Assembly: GCA_944989445.1 (NCBI GenBank)
Contig: CALYLW010000122.1
Location: forward strand, 822,001-886,000
Length of the DNA: 64,000 bases
Source: Ampullaceana balthica
Taxonomy: Eukaryota; Mollusca; Gastropoda; Lymnaeidae
Direction of reading: 5' to 3'
Positions 1-11,848 of the stretch are shown in pieces. Each line of letters opens with the position of its first letter. Positions within the stretch are counted from its first letter, which is position 1. Position numbers and translations under genes: made by a program. The notes beneath the pieces are model-generated. The model was given only the letters and a program-made list of their open reading frames with translations, was not told the origin of the DNA and did not search any database.

Positions 1-2990
1 CGAGCAGCTCGCAAGGTTGCACACGAGTCAGCTGTGCACCGTAAGGCGTACAATAAACTGACTTCTGAGATTCGAGCCTACTCAGCCAAAGCGAGAAGAG
101 AGAAGTGGGGCGAAGCGTGCGCCAGGCTGGACCTCAGTAAAAACTGTCGTAAGGCCTGGCAAACGCTTAAGTCAATATCTGGGGAACACACACCAATATG
201 TCCTGGGCCGATCCGATGGTTTAGCGATAACCACGGATGAAGGCCGAGCAAACGAACTAAACAAGTTCTTCGCAAATGTGAGTGTTTCCCAGAGAGACAC
301 CTGAACACAAAGCCCTCATTGAGAAGCGCAGAATGGGCGAGAGGTGCGCGGGGGCCGATGTGGCATCCCTGATGTCAGCGCCATTCACACCGAGTGAACT
401 AGCGCGAGCAATTGCTGGCTGCAAACCTGGTAAAGCGGTCGGGGCAGATCTAATATCGTGTGAAATGCTTCTGCATCTCGGCAATGGGGCACGCCGAAAA
501 CTCCTGGACTTTATAAACAGGACATGGGACACTGGGAGGCTACCAAACCAGTGGAAGAGCGCCACTATTACACCGCTCCTCAAGGCCGGCAAGCCTGCGT
601 CCGACCCGAGTAGCTATAGACCGATATCCATAACATCATGCATGGGCAAAATAGCAGAGAGAATGGATAACAACAGGCTTTATTGGTACCTATAAAGTGA
701 AGGTATATTCGACCCCGACCAGAGTGGCTTCAGGAAGAAGCGAAGTCCGATGGACCAGGTCGTACGGTTTATGCAGCAAGTAACGGACGGGTTCCAAAGA
801 AAAGAATCCACAGCTGCGGTCTTCCTAGATCTGAAACAAGCATATGACAAGGTGTGGCGCCAAGGCCTATTTCTCAAGCTCCAGCAAGTTGGAGCGTCAG
901 GAAGAATGTACTGGTGGTTTAAGGATTTCCTATCCAACCGAGTGGTTCGAACAAAATACGGGACAGCAATGTCCCGCTATAAAATCCTACAACAAGGGTT
1001 ACCACAAGGTAGTGCGCTGAGCTGCGTACTCTTCCTGGTATATATTAATGACATTGGCAAAGTCATCCGAAATGAGAAGGCGATGTTCGCTGATGACATC
1101 GTCATGTGGCAGACGGACACCGACTCAGAGAAAATGACCGAGGCTTTAAACGCCGACCTTGTCCGGATTCAGCAATACGCTACAACTTGGAAACTGACTG
1201 TGAACGTGCAAAAGACCGTACACTCTCTATTCACTCTCTGCAGAAATATACTAACGGAACCAATGGTCATTAGCTATGAGGGGGAGGTGCTCGATAGAGT
1301 GGAAAATCCCAAATATCTAGGAGTTGCACTAGATAAAAAGCTGCAGCTGCACTCACACATAGACGACCTGTTTAAGGCGGCCGGCAAAAGATTGAATATA
1401 GTCAAGAAGTTAGCAAGCACCAAGTGGGGTGCCGATGCCTAAGATCCCTGTACATGGGCGCAGTACGCTCGGTGTTGGATTACACCATGTCCGTACAAGT
1501 CTTTGCAAGTAGCACATCACATGCTAAACTGGACTTAATTCAACACCAGGCCTTACGCCTAATCTGCGGCACGCTCAGAACAACTCCGATCGCCGCGATT
1601 GAAGTCATGGCATACCTGGAACCACTAGGAATCAGGCGAGAGCGAGCGATCCTCACTTTTATGGAACGAGTGAGACGCTTCAATGACAGGGATCCATTTA
1701 CGCGATTGATCGCAAACTGGGCACCGAAGAGTCGAATAAAAAAAGCAATCCTTCCTGGATATCGCTTGCACACTAGAGAGAAGCGCGAATATGCCCGGGA
1801 TGCGTGAAACGTTGACAGTGGTTTCCAGCGTCAGTCCTGACGAAGCTCCCGTCCTGCCAATCCTAAAACAGCAACCACCAGTAAGTTTGCATCGCGAACC
1901 ACTCGCAGGCAAAGGAGCGATGCGTGGGGAATGAGACTGTAGCCGCCTACCCTGACGACACCATTCACATCTTCACTGATGGATCGGTGGCAGAAGGAAG
2001 GGCCGGTTACGGAATCGTGATCCACTACCCGCACCGAATGCAACGCGTCGAACTAAATGGCCCCTGTGGATACACAAGTACGTGTGACGAAGCAGAGCTC
2101 GAACTCGAAGCAGTACTGATTGCACTGCGAACACTTGAGACGGAACTGAGCAGAGAAAGAGTTGGATCCATAACCAACCTAATAGTGTTCACGGACGCCA
2201 GAGCTGTGCTGAAATCGCTACGTGACTGCACCGGCCGAAAGCCGGAGGATATTTAACAGACTGTCGCCTCAATCCGTCGAAGATTCGGAGTTGAGGTTAC
2301 GGTCCAGTGGATCCCGAAAAATTCTGCCCTGGAAGGAAACGTTCGCGCTGACGAACTATCAAAACAAGGGGGCAGCTCATACACGGACCGTAGTATCATA
2401 CACGGACCGTAGTATCATACACGGACCGTAGTATCATACACGGCCCGTAGTATCATACACGGCCCGTAGTATCATACACGGCCGCCAAGGCACTGTTGCG
2501 TGCCAAGGCGAAGGACAAGTGGATAAAGTCCTGGGAAGAGTGATTTGGGAAAAACTGAAGGAGCCATCGAAGCAAGACGGCTGGTGGGAGCTAAAGCGAG
2601 AAGAGCAATCGATCATTGCTCAAGTCAGAACAGGCCATTGTCCGACAAACGTATATCTCCACCGATTGGACCTGAGACCAACGCCCGTGTGTCGTCACTG
2701 CGATAGTGACGCGGAAACAGTCGAGCACTTGATGATGTGTCCGAACCTCAGACCTACGGAACGAAATCTTTTGCAGCTCGCCGAAGATCGAACTCTATGG
2801 GAATGTGAACGACCTGCAAATGTCCGCCGAATACTTCATCTAGGCACTCGACGAAGGTGTGAGAACGTAAACAATGAAGAGGTGAAAACCATCGTCACCT
2901 ACACCGAACATGTCAGACCGATCAAGACGGACATCCGGGTCCAAATCCCAAACTAGAACGCGGAGGAAAGCCAATCGCTGACAGAAGGCG
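1..2990 (+). pseudogene. LINE copy 1: 5'-truncated, broken RT + RNase H polyprotein (I-group-like)
   Basis: The window opens inside this non-LTR retrotransposon, so the endonuclease region is missing. Frames 34-240 and 282-695 cover the linker and early RT. A TAA at 693-695 replaces the Glu codon found in copy 2, and the frame resumes at 750-1442 with RT motifs FLDLKQAYDKVW, GLPQGSALSCVLF and an intact FADD. Frameshifts near 1440 and 1800 precede an RNase H domain at 1924-2256 with its acidic residues in IFTDGS, DEAEL and VFTDA. A CCHC-like tail, with CRHC then EHLMMC, lies at 2519-2956. RT plus RNase H in one ORF is typical of the I/LOA/R1 group; exact clade is inference. It was an autonomous retroelement and is now non-functional. 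Confidence 0.88.
2388..2487. repeat. 20-bp minisatellite, about 5 copies, inside LINE copy 1
   Basis: Five near-identical copies of CACGGACCGTAGTATCATAC (later copies read CGGCCC). The matching place in LINE copy 2, near 4870, has only a single related stretch. The array therefore arose inside the retrotransposon after the copies separated. Confidence 0.9.
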
Positions 2991-3099
2991 AAGGCCGCGA
3001 GTTGCAGCACTCAACGCCTACCATGGCCCGGCCGCCCCCCCCCCACACCCGAGGGGCGTTACCGACCATCGACCACAGCCCGAAGTTAGCGAAAAAGCA

Positions 3100-5325
3100 G
3101 CTGAGCCAAAGCTATAGACCAATATTATTTCCATAACATCATGCGTTGGTAAAGTGGCAGAGAGAATGGTTAACAACAGACTGTATTGGTATCTGGAGAA
3201 TGAAGGCATCTTCGACCCTGACCAGAGTGGCTTCCGAAAGAAGCGAAGCCCAGTGGGAAAGGTCGTACGGTTCATGCAGCAAGTAACGGACGGTTTCCAA
3301 AGAAAAGAACCCACCGCTGCGGTCTTCTTAGACCTAAAACAAGCATATGACAAGGTTTGGCGCCAAGGCCTATTTCTCTAGCCCCATGAAGGAGGAGCGT
3401 CGGGTAGAATGTGCTGGCGGCTGAAGGATTTCCTGACTAACCGAGTGGTCCAAACGAAGTACGGGACACCCGTGTCCCGATACAAGACCCTGGAAGAAGG
3501 TCTGCCACAAGGTAGCGCGCTAAGCTGCGTACTCTTCCTGATATACATTAATGACATAGGAGAAGTCATCCGCAATGAGAAGGCAATGTTTGCCGACCAC
3601 ATCGTCATCTGGAAGACAGACACTGACTCAGAGAAAATGGCCACGGCTTTAAACGCCGACCTTGCCCGGATACAGCATTATGTCCACACATGGAAACTGA
3701 CCGTGAACGTGCAAAGGATCGTACATTCTCTTTTCACTATTCACTCTCTGCAGGATTATTCTAAAGGAACCAATGGCCATTAGCTACGAGGGGAAGGCGC
3801 TCGATAGAGTGGAGAATCCCAAATATCTAGGAGTTGCACGTATAGACGATCTGTCCAAGGCAAAAGTTTGAACACAGTCAAAAAGTTAGCAAGCACCAGG
3901 TGGGGGGCCGACGCCCGATGCTTAAGATCTTTGTACATGGGGACAGTGCGCTCGGTGCTGGATAACACCATGCCCGTACATGTCTTCACAAGCAGTACGT
4001 CACGTGCTAAACTAGACTTGGTTCAAAACCAGGCCTTACGTCTGATCTGCGGCACTCTCAGAACTACTCCGATTGCGCAACTGAAATTATGGCCTACCTG
4101 GAACCACTAGACATCAGGCAGGAGCGAGCGACGCTCACCTTTATGGGACGGGCGAGGCGCTTCAACGACAGGGATCCACTTAAGCAATTGATCGCAAACT
4201 GGGCATCAAAGAGCGGAATTAAAAAGCAGTCCTTCTTGGACATAGCTTACGAACTAGTGAAAAGGGCGAACCTGCCCGGAATGCGTGAAATGTTGACAGT
4301 GGTATCCCGCGTCAGTCCTGACGAAGCTCCCCGTCCTGCCAATCCTAGTAGAGCAACCACCAGTAAGTTGCATCGCGAACCACTCGCAGGCAAAAGAGCG
4401 TAACGTGGGCCACGAGACTGTGGCCGCCTACCCCGATAACACCATACACATCTTCACCGATGGGTCGGTATCAGAAGGGAAGGCCGGTTACGGAATCGTA
4501 ATCCACTACCTGCACCGAATGCAACGCGTCGAAATAAATGGTCCCTACGGGAACCTAAGTACGAGTGACGAAGCAGAGCTCGAAGCAGCGCGAATCGCAC
4601 TTAGAACACTTGAATCCGAAATGAGCAGAGAAACGGCTGGTCCCATCAACAAACTAGTAGTGTTCACTGACGCCAGAGCTGCTGAAACCATTACGTGACT
4701 GCACCGGCCGAAAACCGGAGGATATCTCACAGGCTGTCGCCTCGATCCGTCGGAGATTCGGAATCGAGGTTACGGTCCAGTGGATCCCAAAACACTCAGC
4801 CCTAGAAGTAGGAAATGTTCGCGCGGACGAACTGGCAAACCAAGGGGCAGCCTAGCCCCAACCAGAGACAGAAGTAACATACATGGCTGTCAAGGCACTG
4901 CTACGCGCCAAGGCAAAAACTAGATGGGTAAAAACATGGGCGGAAGTTACAACAGGGAGAGTGGTGTGGGAAAAGCCGAGGGAGCCATCCAAGCAAGACG
5001 GCTGCTGGGGGCTAAAGCGAAAAGAGCAATCAATCATTGCTCAAGTGAGATCTGGTCATTGTCCGACAAACGCATATCTCCACCGTCTGGAGCTAAGACC
5101 AACTCCAATGTGTCGTCGCTGTGACTTTGACGCGGAAAATGTCGATCACTTGATGATGTGCCCGAACCTCACCGACCTATGGAAAGAAATGTTTGGCAGC
5201 TCGCCGAAGATTGAACTCTACGGGAACGTGAACGACCTGCAAAGGTCATCTGGGTACTTCATTAGTGCACTCGACGAGGGTGTGAGAACGTTAACAATGC
5301 AAAGGTGAATGTATAACATATTGTG
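3100..5325 (+). pseudogene. LINE copy 2: second, further truncated copy of the same RT + RNase H element
   Basis: Homology to copy 1 starts abruptly at about 3111 in the RT domain (equivalent to position 614) and runs to the end. Frames are 3154-3381, 3409-3783, 3868-4110, 4089-4403, 4405-4698 and 4883-5308. A TAG at 3379-3381 replaces a Lys codon, and the RT active site reads FADH in place of FADD, so the catalytic second Asp is lost. RNase H motifs IFTDGS and VFTDA and the C-terminal CRRC...HLMMC remain. It lies in the same orientation about 110 bp after copy 1, separated by copy 1's GC-rich 3' tail. It is dead; the D-to-H change suggests it decayed after insertion. Confidence 0.88.
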
Positions 5326-5690
5326 CTAGTTGATCAAAAGTTATATCTCACATTAAATCCCACAATCGATCACAATAAATATCAGTGTCCCCCTGTGCGA
5401 CTACTTAGTTTGTGACTAAAAAATTATTTTCTGCTTTTTCATGCGAGATTCTACATTCCTCACTGCAGCTGGGCCTCATCTTTTTAAAAACAGTTTTTTT
5501 TGTTCATTTTATAAAAATATATGTTTAGATTTAAATAGTTAAGATGTGAATAACATGTTTTACTGTTTAAAACAAAATATAATCTAAAGATTTTGTTTTC
5601 AGCTCAATAAAAAATTGCTAATAAGAATATATAATTTGCTCTTTGTTCTGTTATCCTCTAGTGTTTCTAGTGATTTAGTTTGTCAATTAT
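5326..5690. other. AT-rich non-coding spacer
   Basis: No coding, splice or repeat signature seen. Confidence 0.5.
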
Positions 5691-5830
5691 AGGGGTATGG
5701 GTACCAGACTTCAGTTGGGGAAGTAAAGGCGACCGGGCATTGTGCTAGCCTCACAATCCCATCGAATGCCATGGGCTATAGAAACTTGTGAACGCCGCTT
5801 CACTTGACCCAAAGGCCAGCATGGTCTTTA
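5691..5830 (+). repeat. SINE body remnant (no tRNA head)
   Basis: It matches the body of the SINEs at 26765 and 63484: ATGGGTACC, then GTAAAGGCG, then TTGTGAACGCCGCTTCACTT and CAGCATGGTCT. It carries the variant insert ATTGTGCTAGCCTCACAATC shared with the remnant at 26255-26390. The head and tail are missing. It abuts a LINE remnant on the other strand. Confidence 0.7.
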
Positions 5831-6440
5831 CCTTAATACTACTTGTCAGTTTTAAATATTCTCCAGTAATGAATCTGGCAGCTCTTTTTTCAATTTGTTC
5901 TAGTTTATAAATGTTTTCTTGAGGTCGGTCCACACCTCACAAATGCTCGCGAGCATTTGCCCAAGCATCACATGAACGCACTATAACTATAAAATACGCC
6001 AATGTGTCCCATACATAAGATGCATATTCTAGTACAGGTCTTTCCGATTCCAAGGTAAGGTAGCATTTTAGTTTTATATTTTATATTAATTATTACATCC
6101 GTAGAATGTTTCTCTTTATAAAGCCTAAGGTTTTGTTTGATTTTTCAAACTCATTCACATGGGGATTCCGTGATAATTTAAAAAAAAGTTATTATCATTC
6201 CTAACTATATTGCATCTATTTAGCTTGGATTAGTTGTTTTCCGTGTTTGCATTTATTTGTTTCTTTTTCTTTGTTACATTCGACACTTCTGGATGGAATG
6301 AAATACTCCAATTAGTTGCACATTTTATTAATTCATCTATCCAGGTCTTTTTTTGTAAATCATTTTTAATAATTAGGAAGAGTAGGGGGCCTAGGACTAC
6401 GACACTTACTATAAAAGGCTTAGGGGATATCAATAACTTC
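5827..6440 (-). pseudogene. Decayed LINE fragment, same family as 36181-36760
   Basis: On the minus strand, 6230-6433 reads VLGPLLFLIIKNDL, a degraded form of the RT motif GPLLFLIYINDLP. Sequence at 5827-5935 and 6000-6090 matches the C-terminal tail of the 36-kb element (QIEKRAARFITGEYLKLT). About 60 bp of unrelated sequence splits the fragment near 5940-6000. No intact frame remains. Confidence 0.72.
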
Positions 6441-7150
6441 CTATTTCTAGTGTAGTGGATCTTTACTCTATTATATCTAGAACGGACAATGACAAGGGCT
6501 AGTATAATTTATAAATTGAAGTGATATAGTTAATTTAAGTCTTTAAATTGGTGTTAAATGTCTGATGATGATAATAAAACTATTGTAAGGGAGGGAGCAT
6601 TAAAAAAACATATCGGATTTTTTTCCCCCTCCATAGCACTGCTCTGTGTAAGGGTTCTTTGACAAATAAATCGAAAGGACGCATTAAGTTTTAGTTAATT
6701 GTGCAATAACCTTAAAGCATATTTATGCCTCAATATCGATCGGTTAAATAGCAATTATTAAATTTGTCTTTCTAAAGTTTCCTCCCCTTGTGATGTCGTA
6801 TGAATAGACTATTAATTCAAATCGACTTCCGGTCCTCAAAGATCCCCAAAAGTTTAAGTTTAGATTTAGATAGACTGCGATCTTTTTGAACATGTTAAGT
6901 TTTTATCCTTTCAGAATTTATTACTCAAAATTTAAAAATCTAGTCTTCTTTAGAAATATGAGACGCATTAAATTTTCAGAATATAACTACATAGTCAAAG
7001 TAGGTGTCTTCAGACTTCATGTTCTGTGTTTATGACTTTGACTTTGATTAGCTGCCCTGCCTGCCTAATACTAATACGGGTTTTATCACGCCGAGCACGA
7101 ACTGTTGACGTTACCTACTTAGTTACTTAGTTATGGCAAAGCAACAACAA
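6441..7150. other. AT-rich non-coding spacer
   Basis: Nothing recognisable beyond A/T runs. Confidence 0.5.
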
Positions 7151-7156
7151 TGCATG

Positions 7157-8366
7157 CAGGCCTGCCAACCCTCCCGATTTTTTCGGGATTATACGGATTT
7201 TTTACCCATGCTTACGAAATCCCGATAAGACCCTTAATCTCCCGATTTTCCGAAAAAAAAATTCACCATGAAAAATCCGAATGCGAAAAAATTATAAAAA
7301 GAAAAAGCTAATACTAATAATGGCGGTGATGTATTTCGAAAATGAAAATGCCACTTCCTAGGTTTTTTCCTGTACTTCCGTTATCCAAGCGAACCGCGAT
7401 ATCTAACTATTTCTTCGTTGGCCATCCGATCGTACATTATTCCTTTTACCAGCCTAATAAAAAAATTTAAAAAATTCAGCTGTTCTGTGACTTTAAAAAA
7501 AAATGGATACATTTGTAAGGAACGCTGCTAAAAACGGTTTTCCAGTGACTGAGCTTCAGAGTGTTTGTACTAGTACTAAGACTAGTCTAACTAAACAAAT
7601 AAAGAAAAGACGTCATTGGGACATTCGTTTTCGAAACAGTATCAGTATTTGGAAAAACACTCGCCTGTGGCCGTGGCGAAACATTTGCAATCTGTGCCAG
7701 ACCTAATTATCTTTTGAAAGTGGTGGGTTCAATAACAATAAAAAATAGTTTAATGCAAAAATTACAACTGCTGATTAGTAAAGTAAAAGTAGTGAATCTA
7801 CATCTGTTAACAATTACTTTGTTATTATTGTTGAAGGAATAGGAAATTCAGATATGAGATGGAAAGTTTTATTTACCATCCTACTTTTTGGAAGAAATAA
7901 AGATTTTTCTAATACCTATCTTTTTAATGCCAGATTCAAAGAAATGTTTCCAGAAAAATTACAATGAAACAAGAGCAATCATTAATTCGGTTAATTCAGA
8001 TGAATGATACTCTTTCTAAAGTTTCTAACTAAAAACTAATATTTATCTAAAAGCAAAGCTAACTTCAATTGACGAAAGAACTGTTCAAGTTCAAAAAGGC
8101 CACTAGGGAAATGCTGGAAAGCTGAACTCTATGCAGCCTCTGTTCATATGTGAAAAACATGGTTATTCTCTCGTGTATCTGAATGCAATGTAAACATTTC
8201 CAGTATTCTGTGGTGTTCTGTAGACACTTAAATTAAAAGATAATGGATTTAACTTATTACTTTATATTTATTTAGTATGTAGTTCTTAAACCAGCGCCGT
8301 GGGGTGCTGCAACGCCGCGCGTGGACCCCTCTACAGATTTTTTTTCTTGGCAGGTTGGCAGGCCTG
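7157..8366. mobile_element. hAT-like DNA transposon remnant with 14-bp inverted ends
   Basis: The left end CAGGCCTGCCAACC is matched exactly, inverted, at the right end (GGTTGGCAGGCCTG). Both sides are flanked by TGCATG (7151-7156 and 8367-8372), a candidate 6-bp target duplication. The interior (1.2 kb) has one short frame at 7503-7706 that I do not recognise and otherwise decayed AT-rich DNA. CAG-type termini suggest hAT; the 6-bp duplication is shorter than the usual 8, so family assignment is tentative. Confidence 0.7.
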
Positions 8367-8529
8367 TGCATGTTTTGAAGGAGAAAATGAATGGAAATAA
8401 AGAAATTATGGTAAAAAATACTTTGAATGGTAGATATTATATTAAATAATTGAAGACTGCAACTGTGAAACAGGAAGTTGACTAAAAAATAATAAATAAA
8501 CTAGAGAATGCTTCCGAAATACTTCAGGA

Positions 8530-8855
8530 CATCTGTCTTAATATAATATAGACGTACCGGACACGGGATGAATTTTAGGGGCGGAGTCTGAGGGGTATTA
8601 GTATTAGAGGGGGCGCACTCGTGAGAATGGGGGAGGAGAGCCAGGCTATGGACGAGACACCGGGAGACCTTAGCTACTGAAAGTGTATACTTGTAGTTGT
8701 AGAGAAGTTGGACTGTAGAGATTAGGGTTAAGTGAGAAGCAACAAGAAGTGAAGAAATAAACAGAATTAATAATTGTTCAAGCCATCTTAGAGTCTTTGT
8801 GTTTGATTGAAGTGATTGAATGCAGAGAGTAGGTTCTCCACAATACTTATCGTCC
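8530..8855 (+). mobile_element. Possible solo LTR (weak)
   Basis: The block starts TGTCTTAATA, is GC-richer than its surroundings, carries AATAAA near 8756 and ends near TTCTCCACA. This looks like an LTR promoter/poly(A) layout. I see no convincing target duplication and no internal retroviral region, so this is only a candidate. Confidence 0.25.
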
Positions 8856-8929
8856 GAAATATTTTATTACACGCTTTTATTTAAGTCACAATGTTTGTAT
8901 GTTGTATCCATCCTTCCTTCAAAACTTGA

Positions 8930-9190
8930 AACGTAAAATTATACCACTTCTGATGGTCCTAGAGATCTAAAAAATTTACCACAGATAGATCTTGGATGAC
9001 AATGCATTGTATCAAAATTTCAGATCGATCGAATGTACCGTATTGAAATTATTGCATTTTTAGTTTATCTATAGTCTATATATAAGCATCGGTACACGTC
9101 TGCTTTGTTGAAATCCATGAGTTCACCACGTGAACACAACACCGTGGTATAAAACGTTGGGCGGGCGCTTATGAGGTGTTTGGTATAAAA
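8930..9190 (+). repeat. Dispersed 'core' repeat, copy 1
   Basis: It contains TTTCAGATCGATCGAATGTA at 9018-9037 and is the inverse of 57345-57600 and 58085-58345 along its whole length, including the flanking GGGCGGGCGCTTATGAGGT. It is non-coding and belongs to a family seen six times in the window. Confidence 0.8.
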
Positions 9191-9408
9191 AAAATAGTGG
9201 TAAAAAAGATGTGTGGGCTTCAGACGTGAATTTTAAAGAGTTTTTATTATAAGTTTTAAAAAATAGCTGTAAAAACAAAGTTTTTGACTATAAATCCCTT
9301 ATATATGAGACATTACTAAAAGTAGTTATTATGTTGAAAGCGTGTCCTTTTTAAAAAAAGATTTTTTAAATATTTAATTATTATTTTTTAAAACTTTCAG
9401 TACATTCA

Positions 9409-9517
9409 TTAGTGGTGGGTTGATTAATCGTTAAAAAATTTTAAAAACTTTTTTTTAACGATTAATTTCTCGATTAATTGTTGAAATTTTTTATCGTTTA
9501 TTTCTGCAGCCCTACTA
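9409..9517. mobile_element. Short inverted-repeat element (hAT MITE-like)
   Basis: GATTAATCGTTAAAAAA is followed closely by its inverse TTTTTTAACGATTAAT, then an ATTAATTG...GCAGCCCTACTA end. The ending resembles GGGCTGCAACGATTAATCG hAT termini. Target duplications are not clear. Confidence 0.45.
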
Positions 9518-9647
9518 AAAACTTCATGTTTATTCAAGTTGTTAGTTGTAAGAATATCTAAATAAATAACAAATTAAGAAAAATAAATCTTCATTATCAT
9601 CGTTATTCAAACTTTTCAAAAGCTCTTGGTTTCATTCTGCTATTGAG

Positions 9648-9828
9648 CAAATTATGGGGCAGCGAAGAGGAAGCAAAACATCAGATCAATATAACAGCTT
9701 TGAAATTATATTGGATTAAAAAAAAAGTGAATTTAATGTTAATACCAGAAGAAACTGGAATACCAATGTATGCAATATCTGAAGGGAATTCTTCTCTTGG
9801 TAAAGGACAGAAGAAACTGCATGGCAAG
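9648..9828 (+). CDS. Candidate internal coding exon of an unidentified plus-strand gene
   Basis: A pyrimidine-rich acceptor (TTTCATTCTGCTATTGAG) opens a 181-nt stretch that is 1 nt plus 60 sense codons and closes at CAAG followed by GTTTAA. The product contains KLWGSEEEAKHQINITALKL and ISEGNSSLGKGQKKLHGK and is hydrophilic; I do not recognise it. The next plausible plus-strand coding piece is 11284-11402, but its phase does not match directly, so at least one exon would be missing between them. A stretch of transposon coding sequence is the alternative. Confidence 0.4.
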
Positions 9829-9942
9829 GTTTAAGAAGTGTTAATTTTTAAAAATTTACTTGCTTAAAAAAAAATTAATTTCTGTTTCATTGTTTTTCTA
9901 GCACCAACACTAGATGAAACAACCAACAAACTCTGTTCAACC

Positions 9943-10089
9943 CAACAATAGTTGACACCAGCCCAACAATGGTTGACCCCAGCCCAACAATGGTTGACCC
10001 CAGCCCAACAATGGTTGACCCCAGCCCAACAATGGTTGACCCCAACCCAACAATGGTTGACCCCAGCCCAACAATGGTTGACCCCTGCC
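9943..10089. repeat. 21-bp minisatellite, 7 copies
   Basis: Unit CAACAATGGTTGACCCCAGC plus C. Because 21 is a multiple of three, the plus strand reads a heptapeptide (AQQWLTP) over and over and the minus strand reads GVNHCWA. The first copy has TAG where the others have TGG. A strong acceptor (TTGTTTTTCTAG at about 9899) precedes it, so transcription through it is possible, but coding use is unproven. Confidence 0.9.
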
Positions 10090-10259
10090 ACAACTCTAAA
10101 AAGTAGTTGACCCAGTATCACCATTGGTAATTTTAATATTCAATATATATTTTTTTCCATGATATGTTTATTCATTTATTGATTTGTGTGGAGGGGGGGT
10201 ATATTTATGCACTGTGAAGTTAATTTTTTAAAAATTCAGATATTATTATTATAAACTAC

Positions 10260-11010
10260 AAAGATTGTTGGACAAAATGGTTAAGGAAAGTGCAAACAAA
10301 GGCCTAAGTTTGAACAAAAGTGAAAACTGAAGTCATGGTAATACATCCAATAAGAAAACCAACCCAGAATGTAGATTAGTAGTAGATGGAGAAACATTAA
10401 AACAAGTCACCGAATTTAAATATCTGGGAACAATGTTGACCTCAGACGGAAGATGCACAATTGAGATAAAAAGCAGAATAGCACAAGCCAAAGCAGTGTT
10501 CAATAAAATAAAATGAATAATCTCCTGACCAACAAATCCATATCAATGGAAGTGAGGAAAAGAGTGCTTCAGTGTTACATCGAACCAGTTTTATTTTATG
10601 GATGTGAAGCTTGGACAGTCACAGATGAATTACAGAAACGTTTGGAAGCCTGTGAAGTGTGGTTCTTTAGGCAAATGTTATAATTACCATGGACGGAGAA
10701 GAGGTGTAACGAAGAAGTTCTGAAAGAAGTAGGCCAGACAAGGAGAATTATGTCTAACTTTAGAGACAATCTAGTTTTTTTGGACACATCATGAGGCGAG
10801 GCAGGCTAGAACATACGGCAACAGCAGGGAAGATCGAGGGCAAAAGAGATCGAGGCAGACAGAGAGAAAAGATGCTGGATGAGCTGACAAGATGGCATGG
10901 GGCACAATCACCAGCGGAGCTGATGGGAAATACCAAAGACAGAGAGCTGTGGAGAGGCATGACCGCCTGCGCTTCTGGGCACGGCACCTGATGGATGGAT
11001 TATTATTAGC
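10260..11010 (+). pseudogene. BovB/RTE-like LINE 3' end, degenerate
   Basis: Conceptual translation in shifting frames gives YLGTMLTSDGRC, then EPVLFYGCEAWTV, then GHIMRRGRLEHTATAGKIEG followed by KRDRGRQREKMLDELTRWHG and ELWRGMTAC. These are hallmarks of the C-terminal part of BovB/RTE-type reverse transcriptases. Only 10791-10991 is a continuous frame. The 3' tail is TGATGGATGGATTATTATTA, a short-repeat end usual for this clade. The copy is 5'-truncated and inactive, and sits between two candidate plus-strand exons. Confidence 0.85.
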
Positions 11011-11283
11011 TTTTCTGAAGTGACTTTTTTAGTTGCTCTGTATAACTATGATACATAAAAATGTTTATGTCTATAATTCCTAGAGTCTGCTTTTTCACTA
11101 CTTTTCCGGGTTTGATAAGCTTCTGGCAAAAATAACATTGCTGCAATATGACTCTTATAATTTGTAGACCATCGTTAAATTGTTTTTTTTAATGATGAAA
11201 GTTTTAATGTAAACTATCTTTAAATGTTATATTGTACCATTGCAATCTTATAAATGAAGAAATTTTCATATTTTCTTAATCAG

Positions 11284-11402
11284 CTGAATGTGGAGTACTA
11301 ACAACTACCAATAGAAACCCTAGAAGTAAACACGATGTGATGAACTTGCAGCGACACTTACTCTTATGTCCAACCAGCATGACTCAGATTGTGTGCAGAT
11401 GA
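11284..11402 (+). CDS. Candidate terminal coding exon of an unidentified plus-strand gene
   Basis: The acceptor TTTTCTTAATCAG is followed by 2 nt and then 38 sense codons ending in TGA. The product includes ECGVLTTTNRNPRSKHD and MNLQRHLLLCP, with spaced Cys and His that vaguely recall a zinc-binding tail, but I assign no family. No upstream exon matching its phase has been proven. It could be the last exon of the gene contributing 9648-9828, or a transposon-derived fragment. Confidence 0.38.
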
Positions 11403-11848
11403 ATCATGGTCTCAAGAGATGAGCACCAATCATGGACTTAGTTATTGTAATCATTCATTCTGAAATTATTTGATACGTCTTCATGTGCAGTATTACCAAA
11501 ACCATTCAATGCATTTATCATTTTATACAGGTTTATAATTGTGCAGTTAATAAGTTGTATTCAAACTTCTTATACATTTTTTATTTATATATTAGGTGTA
11601 TTTTTTTATTTGAGTATTTTGCTATTTCACAAGCATGAAAATAATTATTGTTAGGTGTGTTAAGATTTATGCAATACCCTTAAACAAATAATTACATAGT
11701 GATGGATGACAGAAGGATTTTAATTTTATGATTTGTTATTTAATTTGAAAATATTTAATTTTTCTTCATGTGTAGTAAAGCCAAAACCATTTACTGCATG
11801 TGTCTTTTAATTTATATAGACTTCAGTGATCTTGTGTATAGAAAGAAC

